Origin: Sphingobacterium puteale
GTDB taxonomy: Bacteria > Bacteroidota > Bacteroidia > Sphingobacteriales > Sphingobacteriaceae
Reading direction: 5' to 3'
Length of the DNA: 64,000 nt
NCBI RefSeq assembly: GCF_003627955.1
Contig: NZ_RBWS01000010.1
Span: 62,001 to 126,000, forward strand
Part shown: piece by piece, positions 9,055 to 18,423 of the stretch
How the letters are laid out: the number at the start of each line of letters is the position of its first letter
How positions within the stretch are numbered: position 1 is the first letter of the stretch
Made by a program: the position numbers and the translations under genes
Notes under the pieces: model-generated
Databases searched by the model: none
What the model was told of the DNA's origin: nothing
The model's input: only the letters and a program-made list of their open reading frames with translations

Positions 9055-10932
9055 ATGCATCACGACGACTCCCATCATAAATCATTATCCGATATCCACG
9101 AAAGTGTGGATGTCAATCAAGGAAAATCCAAATTTAAAAAGATACTCAGTTTCTTTGGTCCTGCCTATCTGATCAGTGTAGGCTATATGGATCCGGGCAA
9201 CTGGGCGACGGATCTCGCCGGGGGGAGCCAGTTTGGCTATGCCTTGATCTGGGTGTTGCTGATGAGCAATATTATGGCCTTATTGCTGCAGAATCTCTGT
9301 GCCCGTTTGGGAATTGTGCGGGGTAAGGACTTAGCACAGTGTAATCGGGAGACCTATCCCAAGCGCATGAATTTTGTGCTGTATATCCTGGCGGAGATTG
9401 CTATAGCCGCCTGCGATCTGGCCGAAGTGCTGGGGATGGCCATTGGGCTTAACTTGCTGTTTGGTATTGATCTGCTCTGGGGAGTGCTGATCAGTTTTGC
9501 CGATACTTTCCTGTTGCTCTACTTACAGAAGCTGGGGATGCGCAAGATGGAACTCTTTATCATCGGTTTGATTTCCCTGATCGGAATGTGCTTTCTGGTG
9601 GAGATGTTTTTGGCCAAACCTGATTTTGCGGAGGTAGCCACAGGTTTTATTCCGAGCATTCCCAATAGTGCCGCACTTTATATTGCCATCGGCATCATCG
9701 GTGCCACGGTCATGCCGCACAACCTCTACCTCCATTCAGCTTTGGTGCAGACCCGAAAGATTGACCGCAATGAAGTCTCCATACGGAAATCCTTAAAATA
9801 TAATTTCTGGGACAGTGCCATTGCGTTAAATCTGGCATTTTTGGTCAATGCCGCCATTCTGATTCTGGCAGCATCGGTCTTCCATAAGAACGGCATGCAT
9901 GATGTCGCCGAACTGGAAGATGCCTACCACCTACTGGGGAATTTACTTGGCACTGAATGGGCATCGAAACTATTTGCAGTGGCATTGATTCTGGCGGGAC
10001 AGAGTTCCACGGTAACCGGTACCTTGGCTGGTCAGATTGTAATGGAAGGCTATTTAAGACTGCGTATCAGTCCAACACTTCGTCGCATTATTACACGGCT
10101 TTTGGCGATTATACCTGCGGTCCTGGTGATCCTGATTTCTGGCGAAGGCCGGGTAGGGCAGCTGTTGATCTTTAGTCAGGTCATCCTGAGCATGCAACTG
10201 GCCTTTGCAGTGATCCCGCTGATTCACTTCGTCAGTGACAAGGCCAAGATGGGTATCTTTGCGATTAAACCGCTGACGAAAGCATTTGCCTGGCTAATTG
10301 CCACTGTGATCGCGGTGTTGAATTTTAAACTGGTTTATGACGAGGTCAGGGGCTGGATTGCCGAAGCAAACAATCCTTTGGTCACGGTGTTACTTATTCT
10401 GGGGGCCGTTGGTTTGCTCTTTTTGTTGATCATGACCGTATTGATTCCCATTTTACGTAAATCAAAACCGATCGAATTGGAAGTACATCCACCATTTGAG
10501 ACCCTACATTTTGAGGACAAAGGTTCGTTCAAGCGGGTGGTGATCGCGCTGGATTTTTCAAGTTCGGATCAGAAAGTGATCCAGTATGCCCTGCGACTGT
10601 CACATGCGGATACCAGCTTTGTCGTTGTCCATATTGTCGAAAGTGCCTCTGTTAAATATACAGGGGAGTCTACCGATGATTTTGAGTCGCGACAAGATTT
10701 GGAACGGCTGAAACTATATGCAGACTTTTTGTTGTCCAAAGGACATCAGACGGAATATGAACTTGGCTACAACAATCGGATCAAAAGTATTGCCGAAGTT
10801 TGTGAAAAATACCATGCTGATCTCTTGGTGGTGGGAAGCCACGGTCATACCGGAGTCAAAGACTTTGTTTTTGGAGAGACCGTCAACAAGCTACGCCATG
10901 CTGTGAAAGTTCCGGTTTTTATTGCGCAATAG
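9055..10932 (+). CDS. mntH: Nramp-family divalent metal (Mn2+/Fe2+) transporter fused to a universal stress domain
   Basis: Residues about 25-470 form an Nramp transporter. It has the TM1 metal-binding motif DPGNWATDLAGGSQFGYAL and the TM6 motif MPHNLYLHSALVQTRK; the canonical sequences are DPGN and MPH. Eleven or so membrane segments follow. Residues about 490-625 are a cytoplasmic UspA-like domain (FKRVVIALDFSSSDQK at its start, then LLVVGSHGHTGVKDFVFGETV, the nucleotide-binding G-x2-G-x9-G(S/T) region). The function is proton-coupled manganese/iron import. The UspA tail may sense nucleotide or stress. Nramp-Usp fusions are known in Bacteroidetes, though most MntH lack the domain. Confidence 0.9.
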   Translation: MHHDDSHHKSLSDIHESVDVNQGKSKFKKILSFFGPAYLISVGYMDPGNWATDLAGGSQFGYALIWVLLMSNIMALLLQNLCARLGIVRGKDLAQCNRETYPKRMNFVLYILAEIAIAACDLAEVLGMAIGLNLLFGIDLLWGVLISFADTFLLLYLQKLGMRKMELFIIGLISLIGMCFLVEMFLAKPDFAEVATGFIPSIPNSAALYIAIGIIGATVMPHNLYLHSALVQTRKIDRNEVSIRKSLKYNFWDSAIALNLAFLVNAAILILAASVFHKNGMHDVAELEDAYHLLGNLLGTEWASKLFAVALILAGQSSTVTGTLAGQIVMEGYLRLRISPTLRRIITRLLAIIPAVLVILISGEGRVGQLLIFSQVILSMQLAFAVIPLIHFVSDKAKMGIFAIKPLTKAFAWLIATVIAVLNFKLVYDEVRGWIAEANNPLVTVLLILGAVGLLFLLIMTVLIPILRKSKPIELEVHPPFETLHFEDKGSFKRVVIALDFSSSDQKVIQYALRLSHADTSFVVVHIVESASVKYTGESTDDFESRQDLERLKLYADFLLSKGHQTEYELGYNNRIKSIAEVCEKYHADLLVVGSHGHTGVKDFVFGETVNKLRHAVKVPVFIAQ

Positions 10933-11027
10933 GGCTTAGAAACCTATCCCAAAGAGACACTGTCGATTCACTGTAATTTTATTGCGGAAAAAGTGCGGGT
11001 AGGGGGTAGTAAGTTCTAAATAATTCT

Positions 11028-11035
11028 TATTTTTG
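11028..11035 (+). promoter_or_regulatory. -7 promoter element of the PurF-like gene
   Basis: TATTTTTG exactly matches the Bacteroidetes -7 consensus TAnnTTTG and lies 17 nt before the ATG at 11053, so the 5' leader would be short. I see no clear -33 TTG. Confidence 0.5.
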
Positions 11036-11052
11036 CGACATCAAATCAAGAT

Positions 11053-12963
11053 ATGAGCGACGCTATTAAACACGAGTGCGGAATCGCACTAATTCGCCTG
11101 TTAAAACCCTTATCTTATTATCAGGAAAAATATGGTACGCCATTCTATGGCATCAACAAATTGTACCTATTAATGGAAAAACAGCATAACCGTGGACAAG
11201 ACGGGGCTGGAATTGCAACCATTAAATTTGATGTTAAACCTGGAAATCGTTACATTTCGCGTTACAGAGCTATGGGCTCAACTGCCGTGGCAGATATATT
11301 CGAATATGTACAGAAAAAATTTGCTTCTGTTCAGAAGGCATTTCCGGATGAGTCAAAGGATACCCAATGGTTAAAAGATAATGTCAGTTTTACTGGAGAA
11401 GTACTTTTAGGACATTTGCGTTATGGAACGCATGGAAAGAACAGTATCGAAAGCTGTCACCCATTTTTAAGACAAAACAACTGGATGTCACGCAATCTTG
11501 TTGTTGCGGGTAATTTCAACATGACCAATGTGGACGAACTTTTGCAACAGCTGTACGAGTTGGGACAACATCCAAAAGAAAAGGCGGATACCGTAACCGT
11601 TTTGGAAAAAATTGGGCATTTCTTAGATGATGAAAATCAGGAGCTTTTTGATCAATTCAAAAAAGAAGGGTATTCCAATGTGGAAATCAGTTCATTGATT
11701 GCTAAAAACATCGATGTTTCCAAAATCTTAAAGCGTTCAGCGAAGACTTGGGACGGTGGGTATACCATTGCCGGCATCTTTGGTCACGGGGATGCTTTCG
11801 TGATGCGTGATCCTGCGGGTATCCGTCCGGCATTTTACTATCAGGATGAAGAAATTTTGGTGGTTGCTTCGGAAAGACCTGTCATTCAAACTGCTTTCAA
11901 TGTACCTATCGGTGCTGTGAAGGAAATTAAACCGGGGCATGCGCTGATCGCTAAAAAAGACGGTACAGTATCACAGGAAATGTTTAGACAACCTGTTGAA
12001 CAACGCTCTTGTTCTTTTGAGCGTATTTACTTCTCACGCGGATCGGATGCTGATATCTATAAAGAGCGTAAAGAATTAGGTAGATTATTGGTACCTCAGG
12101 TATTGGAGTCTGTCAAAAACAATATTAAGAATACCGTATTCTCATTTATTCCTAATACTGCCGAAGTGTCTTACTATGGTTTGATGGATGGTATCAATAC
12201 CTACGTTAGGGATTTCCAAAAAGAAACCTTGTTAAAACGTTCGGAGAAAATTTCAGACGAGGAGCTGGATGATATATTAAGTATCAAACCCCGTTTTGAA
12301 AAACTGAATGTGAAGGATGCCAAATTGCGTACTTTCATTACACAGGATGCCGATCGTACGGATATGGTACAACATGTGTATGATACGACTTACGGTATCG
12401 TTAAAGATCATGAGGATACCATCGTTGCGATTGACGATTCCATTGTACGTGGTACTACGTTGAAACAAAGTATCCTGACGATCCTGGATCGTTTGAATCC
12501 AAAGAAAATTGTGATTGTTTCGTCGGCTCCTCAAATCCGTTATCCGGACTGTTATGGTATAGACATGTCACGTATGGGTGAATTCGTTGCGTTTGAAGCC
12601 GCAATCAACCTGTTGAAACAACGTGGTATGGCACATATTATTGATGACGTATATCAAAAATGCCTGTTGTCGATGACCCAGGATGTCAATGAAATTGAGA
12701 ACTATGTCAAGGCTATTTATGCGCCATTTACAGATCAGGAGATTTCTGAAGAAATTGGTCGTATCGTCAGACCGCACCATTTGAAAGCCGAACTTGAGGT
12801 GGTGTATCAGACATTGGATAACCTGCACAAAGCATGTCCGGCACATACCGGTGACTGGTACTTCTCCGGTGATTATCCTACTCCGGGTGGTAATAAGGTC
12901 GTGAACAAAGCCTTTATGAACTGGATTGAAGGTAAAAATGTACGTGCGTACTTTAGTAATTAA
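11053..12963 (+). CDS. Amidophosphoribosyltransferase-like protein (long PurF homologue)
   Basis: A 636-residue class II glutamine amidotransferase plus phosphoribosyltransferase. The N-terminal nucleophile is probably Cys9 after a short propeptide (MSDAIKHECGIALIR). Glutaminase motifs include NRGQDGAGIATI and GHLRYGTHGKNSIESCHPF. The PRPP-binding loop VAIDDSIVRGTTLKQS is near residue 460. Its reaction would be the first step of purine synthesis, PRPP plus glutamine giving phosphoribosylamine. It is about 130 residues longer than typical PurF, with inserts in both domains; Bacteroidetes often carry such a long version besides a normal PurF. Thus it may be a specialised paralogue. It is monocistronic with its own promoter and terminator. 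Confidence 0.85.
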   Translation: MSDAIKHECGIALIRLLKPLSYYQEKYGTPFYGINKLYLLMEKQHNRGQDGAGIATIKFDVKPGNRYISRYRAMGSTAVADIFEYVQKKFASVQKAFPDESKDTQWLKDNVSFTGEVLLGHLRYGTHGKNSIESCHPFLRQNNWMSRNLVVAGNFNMTNVDELLQQLYELGQHPKEKADTVTVLEKIGHFLDDENQELFDQFKKEGYSNVEISSLIAKNIDVSKILKRSAKTWDGGYTIAGIFGHGDAFVMRDPAGIRPAFYYQDEEILVVASERPVIQTAFNVPIGAVKEIKPGHALIAKKDGTVSQEMFRQPVEQRSCSFERIYFSRGSDADIYKERKELGRLLVPQVLESVKNNIKNTVFSFIPNTAEVSYYGLMDGINTYVRDFQKETLLKRSEKISDEELDDILSIKPRFEKLNVKDAKLRTFITQDADRTDMVQHVYDTTYGIVKDHEDTIVAIDDSIVRGTTLKQSILTILDRLNPKKIVIVSSAPQIRYPDCYGIDMSRMGEFVAFEAAINLLKQRGMAHIIDDVYQKCLLSMTQDVNEIENYVKAIYAPFTDQEISEEIGRIVRPHHLKAELEVVYQTLDNLHKACPAHTGDWYFSGDYPTPGGNKVVNKAFMNWIEGKNVRAYFSN

Positions 12964-12983
12964 AGGCTAAAAAATATCAGAGG

Positions 12984-13012
12984 AAGGGATGCATTTATGC
13001 ATCCCTTTTTTT
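12984..13012 (+). terminator. Rho-independent terminator
   Basis: AAGGGATGCA / TGCATCCCTT with loop TTTA, followed by a run of T, 21 nt after the PurF-like stop codon. Confidence 0.88.
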
Positions 13013-13125
13013 ATATATTCGTAGGACGGATTGATTAAAATGGTGCCGCACACTTCGTAAAGTGTTCACTGTATTTCGCCAATATATACATTTATGACTC
13101 GATCAATCTTTCCCATAATGAAATT

Positions 13126-14211
13126 ATGGTTTTTAACAGCTTAAAAAATAGCTTCATGAGAGGACAACTTTTCTATCTTTTTCTTCTTTTTTTAATGGTT
13201 TCCTGCGGAATAACTCATAATGTACCCAAGGACCCATATCCCAATTCATTCGATAAACCGAATATCGTCAATTCATTTGTAGACCAAAACGGCAATTTCT
13301 ATCCGGATAATTGGCGTAAGACGTATGGTGAACCACCTAAAAGCGGTGATATCAATGCCTACTCGCTGATGAAGATCGCAACCGAAAAAGGACTTGAAAA
13401 CCAACTGAAAGGTTTTGAAAAGACCCGCATGTTGGCGGTGAGGAGTAAAGTGAAAGCAAAAGACCGTGTGTTTATCTTTGTGCATGGTTTCAATGCGCCC
13501 TCTGATGAAGTCAATGAGAGCTATGAATATATGCGCAAGCTGCTAAAGCTTAATCCCAATAAAGATGAGGTCGTAAAATTTTATTGGGATGGTTTACATA
13601 CCACGAATCCCTTTGGTGGCGCCAAAGTTTGGTTTTCTGCTACTTCATTCAGTCAGATGGCGGGTGAATTTGGACTGCGGAATTTGTTAAATAGCATCCA
13701 TAACAAAAAGATCATTTTAATTTCCCATAGTCGGGGAGCATCAGTCGTGCTGAGTGCTTTAAGCAGTGCAACATTCAGCGAGAGTTTTGCCAAAGGTACA
13801 CTAGAGAATCACAACGTAGATGTTGATGCGGCGAAAAAGCTTGCGGAAAATGGCAATGACATTACCTGCATTATGCTCGCACCGGCGATAGGCCTCGATG
13901 ACTTTAAGGTCAGGGATGTGACATCGGGAACGGATTCATTCTGTAGTTTGAGCAAACAGGTTAAGAAAATCCATATCACCATCAATAATACCGATGTGAT
14001 GCTGAAGAAATTTGTTGGTTTTTTGTCCAATAAGCTGAAAGCGACGGATTTAGGGTATAAAGCTGATGTCTGCAATGAGTTGGTAAAACATTATCCGATC
14101 ATGAAGTATACGGATTTTACCGGTATGAAAAGCCATGACTTTAATAAATATATCCGCAACCCCAAATTTAAAACAATGTTGAAGGCCGAGGGAATTGCCG
14201 TTAATCGTTAG
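13126..14211 (+). CDS. Lipoprotein with alpha/beta-hydrolase (DUF900-like) fold
   Basis: A protein of up to 361 residues. The N-terminus has a lipobox in FLLFLMVSC-G, so it is a predicted lipoprotein; an ATG at 13156 (MRGQLFYLFLLFLMVSCG) is an equally good start. The catalytic core shows the oxyanion-hole region VFIFVHGFNAPSDEVNE (about residue 115) and the nucleophile elbow ISHSRGASVVLSAL (about 198). A His near the end, MKSHD, could complete the triad. The pattern resembles the DUF900 esterase/lipase-like group. The natural substrate is unknown. The next gene starts 4 nt after its stop, so they are likely co-transcribed. Confidence 0.7.
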   Translation: MVFNSLKNSFMRGQLFYLFLLFLMVSCGITHNVPKDPYPNSFDKPNIVNSFVDQNGNFYPDNWRKTYGEPPKSGDINAYSLMKIATEKGLENQLKGFEKTRMLAVRSKVKAKDRVFIFVHGFNAPSDEVNESYEYMRKLLKLNPNKDEVVKFYWDGLHTTNPFGGAKVWFSATSFSQMAGEFGLRNLLNSIHNKKIILISHSRGASVVLSALSSATFSESFAKGTLENHNVDVDAAKKLAENGNDITCIMLAPAIGLDDFKVRDVTSGTDSFCSLSKQVKKIHITINNTDVMLKKFVGFLSNKLKATDLGYKADVCNELVKHYPIMKYTDFTGMKSHDFNKYIRNPKFKTMLKAEGIAVNR

Positions 14212-14215
14212 CACC

Positions 14216-15469
14216 ATGAAGCATATTTTTAAGAGTCTCTATTTTCAGGTTATCGTCGGTATATTGGTCGGTATTTTCTGCGGCGCCTTTTTTCCGGATT
14301 TTGCCGTAAAGCTGAAGCCGTTGGGGGATGCCTTTATCAAACTGATCAAGATGGTGATTGCCCCCCTGATCTTCAGTTCGATCGTCATCGGAATTGCCGG
14401 AATGCAGGATGTGAAAAAAGTAGGCAAGATCGGACTGAGCTCCATTATTTATTTCGAAGTCATGACGACGGTCGCATTGATCATCGGCTTGATCTTTGTC
14501 AACGTGATTCAGCCCGGTACAGGTATGAATGCCGATCCGTCGACCCTGGATATATCCTCCGTGTCACACTATATTTCGGAATCTAAGAAATCACATAGTT
14601 TCATGGATTTTATCATGGATATTATCCCGGAGAATGTTGTTGCTTCAGTGGCTTCAGATAATATGCTGCAGGTACTGGTTTTTGCGGTACTTTTTGGAGT
14701 GGGCATGACCAAGATCGGTAAAAAGGCCTCGGAGCCGGTGATCAATGTGCTGCAATCGTTTCTAAAGGTACTTTTTGCCATTATTAAGATGGTGATGTAC
14801 CTGGCGCCTATAGGGGCGATGGGAGCAATGGGGTTTACCATTGGCGCATTTGGTATTCAGGCCCTGACCAAGCTGGGGATGTTAATGGTAAGTTTTTACC
14901 TGACTTGCATTATCTTTATCGTGATTGTGATCGGGGCCGTATTGCACTTCTATGTCAAAGTTAATATTTTCAAATTTCTGAAGTATATCAAAGGTGAAAT
15001 TTTGATTGTATTGGGTACCTCCTCTTCGGAATCTGCATTACCGGGTATTATGCAGAAAATGGAGGATGCGGGCTGTGCGAAGTCTGTGGTCGGATTGGTG
15101 ATTCCGACGGGCTATTCCTTTAATCTCGATGGGACGAGTATTTATCTGACCATGGCTGCGGTATTTATTTCACAGGCGCTGAATATGCACCTGAGTCTGG
15201 AGCAGGAAATTACCTTGCTGCTGGTGCTGTTGCTGACCTCAAAAGGAGCAGCAGGTGTGACGGGAAGCGGCTTTGTGACTTTGGCGGCAACGCTCCCTGT
15301 TGTCGGACACGTGCCTGTCGAGTCCGTAGCATTGGTCTTTGGCGTAGACCGGTTTATGAGTGAGGCTAGAGCCATCACCAATCTGATCGGCAATTCAGCG
15401 GCAACGCTGGTGATCTCAAAATATGAAAATAGCCTAGATGAGGAACTGCTGCATGAGAAACTAGGCTGA
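14216..15469 (+). CDS. Dicarboxylate/amino acid:cation symporter (DAACS family)
   Basis: About 418 residues from ATG 14216; an upstream in-frame ATG at 14195 overlaps the previous gene and adds no signal. DAACS hallmarks are the Ser-rich re-entrant loop LGTSSSESALPGIMQKME (about residues 265-282), GYSFNLDGTSIYLTMAAVFI (TM7 NMDG-like motif), TSKGAAGVTGSGFVTLAATL (second re-entrant hairpin), and the substrate-binding helix FGVDRFMSEARAITNLIGNSAATLVIS. This is a GltP/DctA-type sodium- or proton-coupled importer of glutamate, aspartate or C4-dicarboxylates. Which of these is transported cannot be told from the sequence. Confidence 0.92.
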   Translation: MKHIFKSLYFQVIVGILVGIFCGAFFPDFAVKLKPLGDAFIKLIKMVIAPLIFSSIVIGIAGMQDVKKVGKIGLSSIIYFEVMTTVALIIGLIFVNVIQPGTGMNADPSTLDISSVSHYISESKKSHSFMDFIMDIIPENVVASVASDNMLQVLVFAVLFGVGMTKIGKKASEPVINVLQSFLKVLFAIIKMVMYLAPIGAMGAMGFTIGAFGIQALTKLGMLMVSFYLTCIIFIVIVIGAVLHFYVKVNIFKFLKYIKGEILIVLGTSSSESALPGIMQKMEDAGCAKSVVGLVIPTGYSFNLDGTSIYLTMAAVFISQALNMHLSLEQEITLLLVLLLTSKGAAGVTGSGFVTLAATLPVVGHVPVESVALVFGVDRFMSEARAITNLIGNSAATLVISKYENSLDEELLHEKLG

Positions 15470-15533
15470 TAGCGTATGCTGTAGCAAATAGTTGACCTGC
15501 AACCGCAAAGGGTATGGGCAGCATAAAAGAAAA

Positions 15534-15570
15534 ACAGGGTGTCCGATAGAGATCAGACACCCTGTTTTTT
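15534..15570. terminator. Bidirectional terminator between symporter and lon
   Basis: ACAGGGTGTC / GACACCCTGT with a 12-nt loop, flanked by A-rich sequence on the left and a T run on the right. It sits between two convergent genes and can serve both. Confidence 0.85.
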
Positions 15571-15599
15571 ATTTATTATTCTAAATTTCTGAGCGGTGA

Positions 15600-18077
15600 T
15601 TATCCCACTTTTTTTGTGTTTTCAATTCCCTGAGATAGATCTAAGGCAGCGTCTACTTTCTCTTCCAGAAGGGCGAGCTTGATTACCTGTGCCATTTCGG
15701 TCACGTAGTGGAACTGCATATCTTTGATATAATCTTCCTTGATTTCAAGGATATCTTTTTCGTTGGATCTGCACAGTATGATATCTTTGATATTCGCCCG
15801 TTTTGCGGCAAGGATTTTTTCTTTTATACCACCTACCGGTAACACTTTTCCGCGCAACGTAATTTCCCCGGTCATCGCCAGTTTCTCTTTCACTTTACGT
15901 TGTGTAAATAAAGATGTCAGCGCAGTGAGCATCGTTACGCCAGCGGATGGACCATCCTTAGGAATGGCACCTGCTGGAACGTGGATATGGATATCCCAAT
16001 GGTCGAATACGTGGTAGTCAATGCCAAAGTCCGAAGCATGTGCTTTTAAATAGGCTAAAGCAATAGAAGCGGATTCTTTCATGACATCGCCCAGATTACC
16101 TGTCAGGCTCAAGCGTCCTTTTCCGGGACTTAAAGAAGATTCGATAAATAAAATATCACCACCTACGGAAGTCCAGGCAAGCCCGGTTACGACACCGGCG
16201 ACATTATTGTTTTCGTAGATATCTTTATCAAAGATCGGTGCCCCCAGGATATCCACGACATCCTGATCATTGATGCTTGGGTTGTAATCTTTTTCCATGA
16301 CGATGCGTGTGGCAATACCACGGACGATCGAACCAATTTTCTTTTCCAGTCCGCGCACACCGGATTCGCGGGTATAGTCTTCGATGATTTTCTCGATGAT
16401 CTTACCTTTTAGGGCAACATCCTTGGCAGCCATACCGTGCATTTCACGCTGTTTTGGAAGCAGGTGTTTTTTCGCTATTTCAATCTTCTCTTCGATGGTG
16501 TATCCATTGACTTCGATGATCTCCATACGGTCCAATAAAGCGGGTTGGATGGCGCTTAGCGAATTGGCGGTTGCAATAAACATCACTTTTGAGAGGTCAA
16601 ACTCCATTTCCACATAATGGTCGTAGAAATGTGTGTTTTGTTCTGGATCCAATACCTCCAACAAGGCCGAAGAAGGGTCGCCTTTAAAATCGGCGCTCAT
16701 TTTATCAATCTCATCCAGGATAAAGACCGGATTTGCGGCGCCCGCTTTTTTCAGTGATTGGATGATGCGGCCTGGCATGGCGCCGATATAGGTTTTGCGG
16801 TGCCCCCTGATTTCAGCTTCGTCACGCACCCCCCCCAGGGCCATGCGGGTATATTTGCGTCCCAATGCTTTGGCGATAGATCTTCCCAAGGAGGTTTTAC
16901 CCACTCCCGGAGGACCTACCAAACAAAGGATAGGGGCTTTCATGTCATTTTTTAGTTTCAGTACCGCGAGGTATTCAATGATACGTTTTTTGACTTTTTC
17001 CAAACCATAGTGGTCCTTATCCAGGACTTTTTGCGCTTTATTTAAGTCAAAGTTATCTTTGGTCGTTTCATTCCATGGAAGATCAAGCAGGAGCTCCAGA
17101 TAATTCAACTGAACGGAGTAATCTGCCGCCGCTGGATTGATACGTGATAGTTTTTCAAGTTCCTTGTTGAAATGTTTTTCAATATCGAGCGCCCATTTTT
17201 TTGTTTTACCACGTTTTTTGAGTTCTTCAAGTTCCAGGTCAGGGGTATTTCCGCCAAGCTCTTCCTGGATAGTTTTCAGCTGTTGGTTGAGGAAATAATC
17301 CCGTTGTTGCTTGTCCAGGTCGACGCGTACTTTGTTCTGGATCTGATGTTTCAGTTCCAGCATCTGGATTTCTGTGGTCAACAGTTCTAAAAGGAGTTTC
17401 GCGCGGTTTTCAACCTTTGGAATTTGTAGCAACTCTTGTTTTTTGATCATTTCGACATTGATATTAGACGAAATGAAGTTGATCAGAAAAGAGGGGCTTT
17501 CAATATTTTTTATTGCAATACCAGCTTCGCTAGGCAGGTTTGGTGAAAGCTGAATAATCTGCAATGCCATTTCTTTCAAGGTCGAGATTGTCGCTTTGAA
17601 ATGTTTGGTCATCTTAGGTTTCGCCTCGTTGAATTTCTCGACACGAGCTTTCAGATAAGGTTCGGTCTCGATGATTTCCACCAGGTTGAAACGTTGCTTT
17701 CCCTGAATGATCACCGTGGTGTTTCCGTCGGGCATCTGAAGTACTTTAATAATGTGGGCAACGGTACCCACTTTATTCAGTTCTTCAAATCCGGGATCCT
17801 CTACTGTCATATCCTTCTGGGAGACCACACCGATTGTTTTGTTGCCTTTATAGGCTTCTTTAACCAATTTGATGGATTTATCTCTTCCTACAGTGATCGG
17901 AATGACAACACCGGGAAATAATACGGTATTGCGTAAAGGCAAAATAGATAGTGCTTCTGGAATTTCAGCGTTAGCCATATCGTCTTCATCCTGCTGTGTC
18001 AATAAAGGGAAGAACTCGGTGTCTTCCGCAACGATTGGAATAGCCTGACTGAAATCAAAAGTTTCGAATTTGCTCAT
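15600..18077 (-). CDS. lon: ATP-dependent protease Lon
   Basis: An 825-residue LonA protease. It has an N-terminal LON substrate-binding domain (ALSILPLRNTVLFPGVVIPI, about residues 43-62), coiled-coil linker, AAA+ module with Walker A GPPGVGKTS (about 387) and Walker B VFILDEIDKM, and the C-terminal serine/lysine protease domain with PKDGPSAGVTM (Ser about 709) and the Lys dyad partner in PVGGIKEKILAAKRA (about 750). It degrades misfolded and regulatory proteins in the cytosol. A 15-bp inverted repeat just upstream of the start codon may control it. It is divergent from the TPR gene. Confidence 0.97.
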   Translation of the reverse strand: MSKFETFDFSQAIPIVAEDTEFFPLLTQQDEDDMANAEIPEALSILPLRNTVLFPGVVIPITVGRDKSIKLVKEAYKGNKTIGVVSQKDMTVEDPGFEELNKVGTVAHIIKVLQMPDGNTTVIIQGKQRFNLVEIIETEPYLKARVEKFNEAKPKMTKHFKATISTLKEMALQIIQLSPNLPSEAGIAIKNIESPSFLINFISSNINVEMIKKQELLQIPKVENRAKLLLELLTTEIQMLELKHQIQNKVRVDLDKQQRDYFLNQQLKTIQEELGGNTPDLELEELKKRGKTKKWALDIEKHFNKELEKLSRINPAAADYSVQLNYLELLLDLPWNETTKDNFDLNKAQKVLDKDHYGLEKVKKRIIEYLAVLKLKNDMKAPILCLVGPPGVGKTSLGRSIAKALGRKYTRMALGGVRDEAEIRGHRKTYIGAMPGRIIQSLKKAGAANPVFILDEIDKMSADFKGDPSSALLEVLDPEQNTHFYDHYVEMEFDLSKVMFIATANSLSAIQPALLDRMEIIEVNGYTIEEKIEIAKKHLLPKQREMHGMAAKDVALKGKIIEKIIEDYTRESGVRGLEKKIGSIVRGIATRIVMEKDYNPSINDQDVVDILGAPIFDKDIYENNNVAGVVTGLAWTSVGGDILFIESSLSPGKGRLSLTGNLGDVMKESASIALAYLKAHASDFGIDYHVFDHWDIHIHVPAGAIPKDGPSAGVTMLTALTSLFTQRKVKEKLAMTGEITLRGKVLPVGGIKEKILAAKRANIKDIILCRSNEKDILEIKEDYIKDMQFHYVTEMAQVIKLALLEEKVDAALDLSQGIENTKKVG

Positions 18078-18096
18078 AGTGTTTATTTTGTGTATT

Positions 18097-18111
18097 TGTC
18101 AGTCGCTGACA
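18097..18111 (-). promoter_or_regulatory. Inverted repeat upstream of lon (candidate operator)
   Basis: TGTCAG-TCG-CTGACA is a perfect 6+6 inverted repeat, 20 nt upstream of the lon start codon. It could be a regulator site or the base of a 5'-UTR hairpin. The rest of the 346-nt divergent region (18078-18423) is AT-rich with no further clear signal. Confidence 0.4.
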
Positions 18112-18423
18112 TGTTGTCGGTAGACGTTCAAATTTTAAGCTTCAAATATTGTTTCCTCTATAGTGCAAGGGAAGTGCCAATTGCTAAAAGGTAGCAAAAT
18201 TACAAATCTATTTTCTAGAATAGGAAAAAAAGGCAGGTTAAATAAAATTTATCTGCCATTTATTGGATAAATAGGCATAATAATTGTAATATTGGAATGT
18301 GAAAGAATAAACAGTGGCAGATTCTTGCGAGAGGTGAAGCAATGGGGCTATTTTTTCATAGGGTAATAAACGATCAATATTGGTCAATAATAAGGTATAT
18401 TGAAAAAACGTAACTATTTAGAT

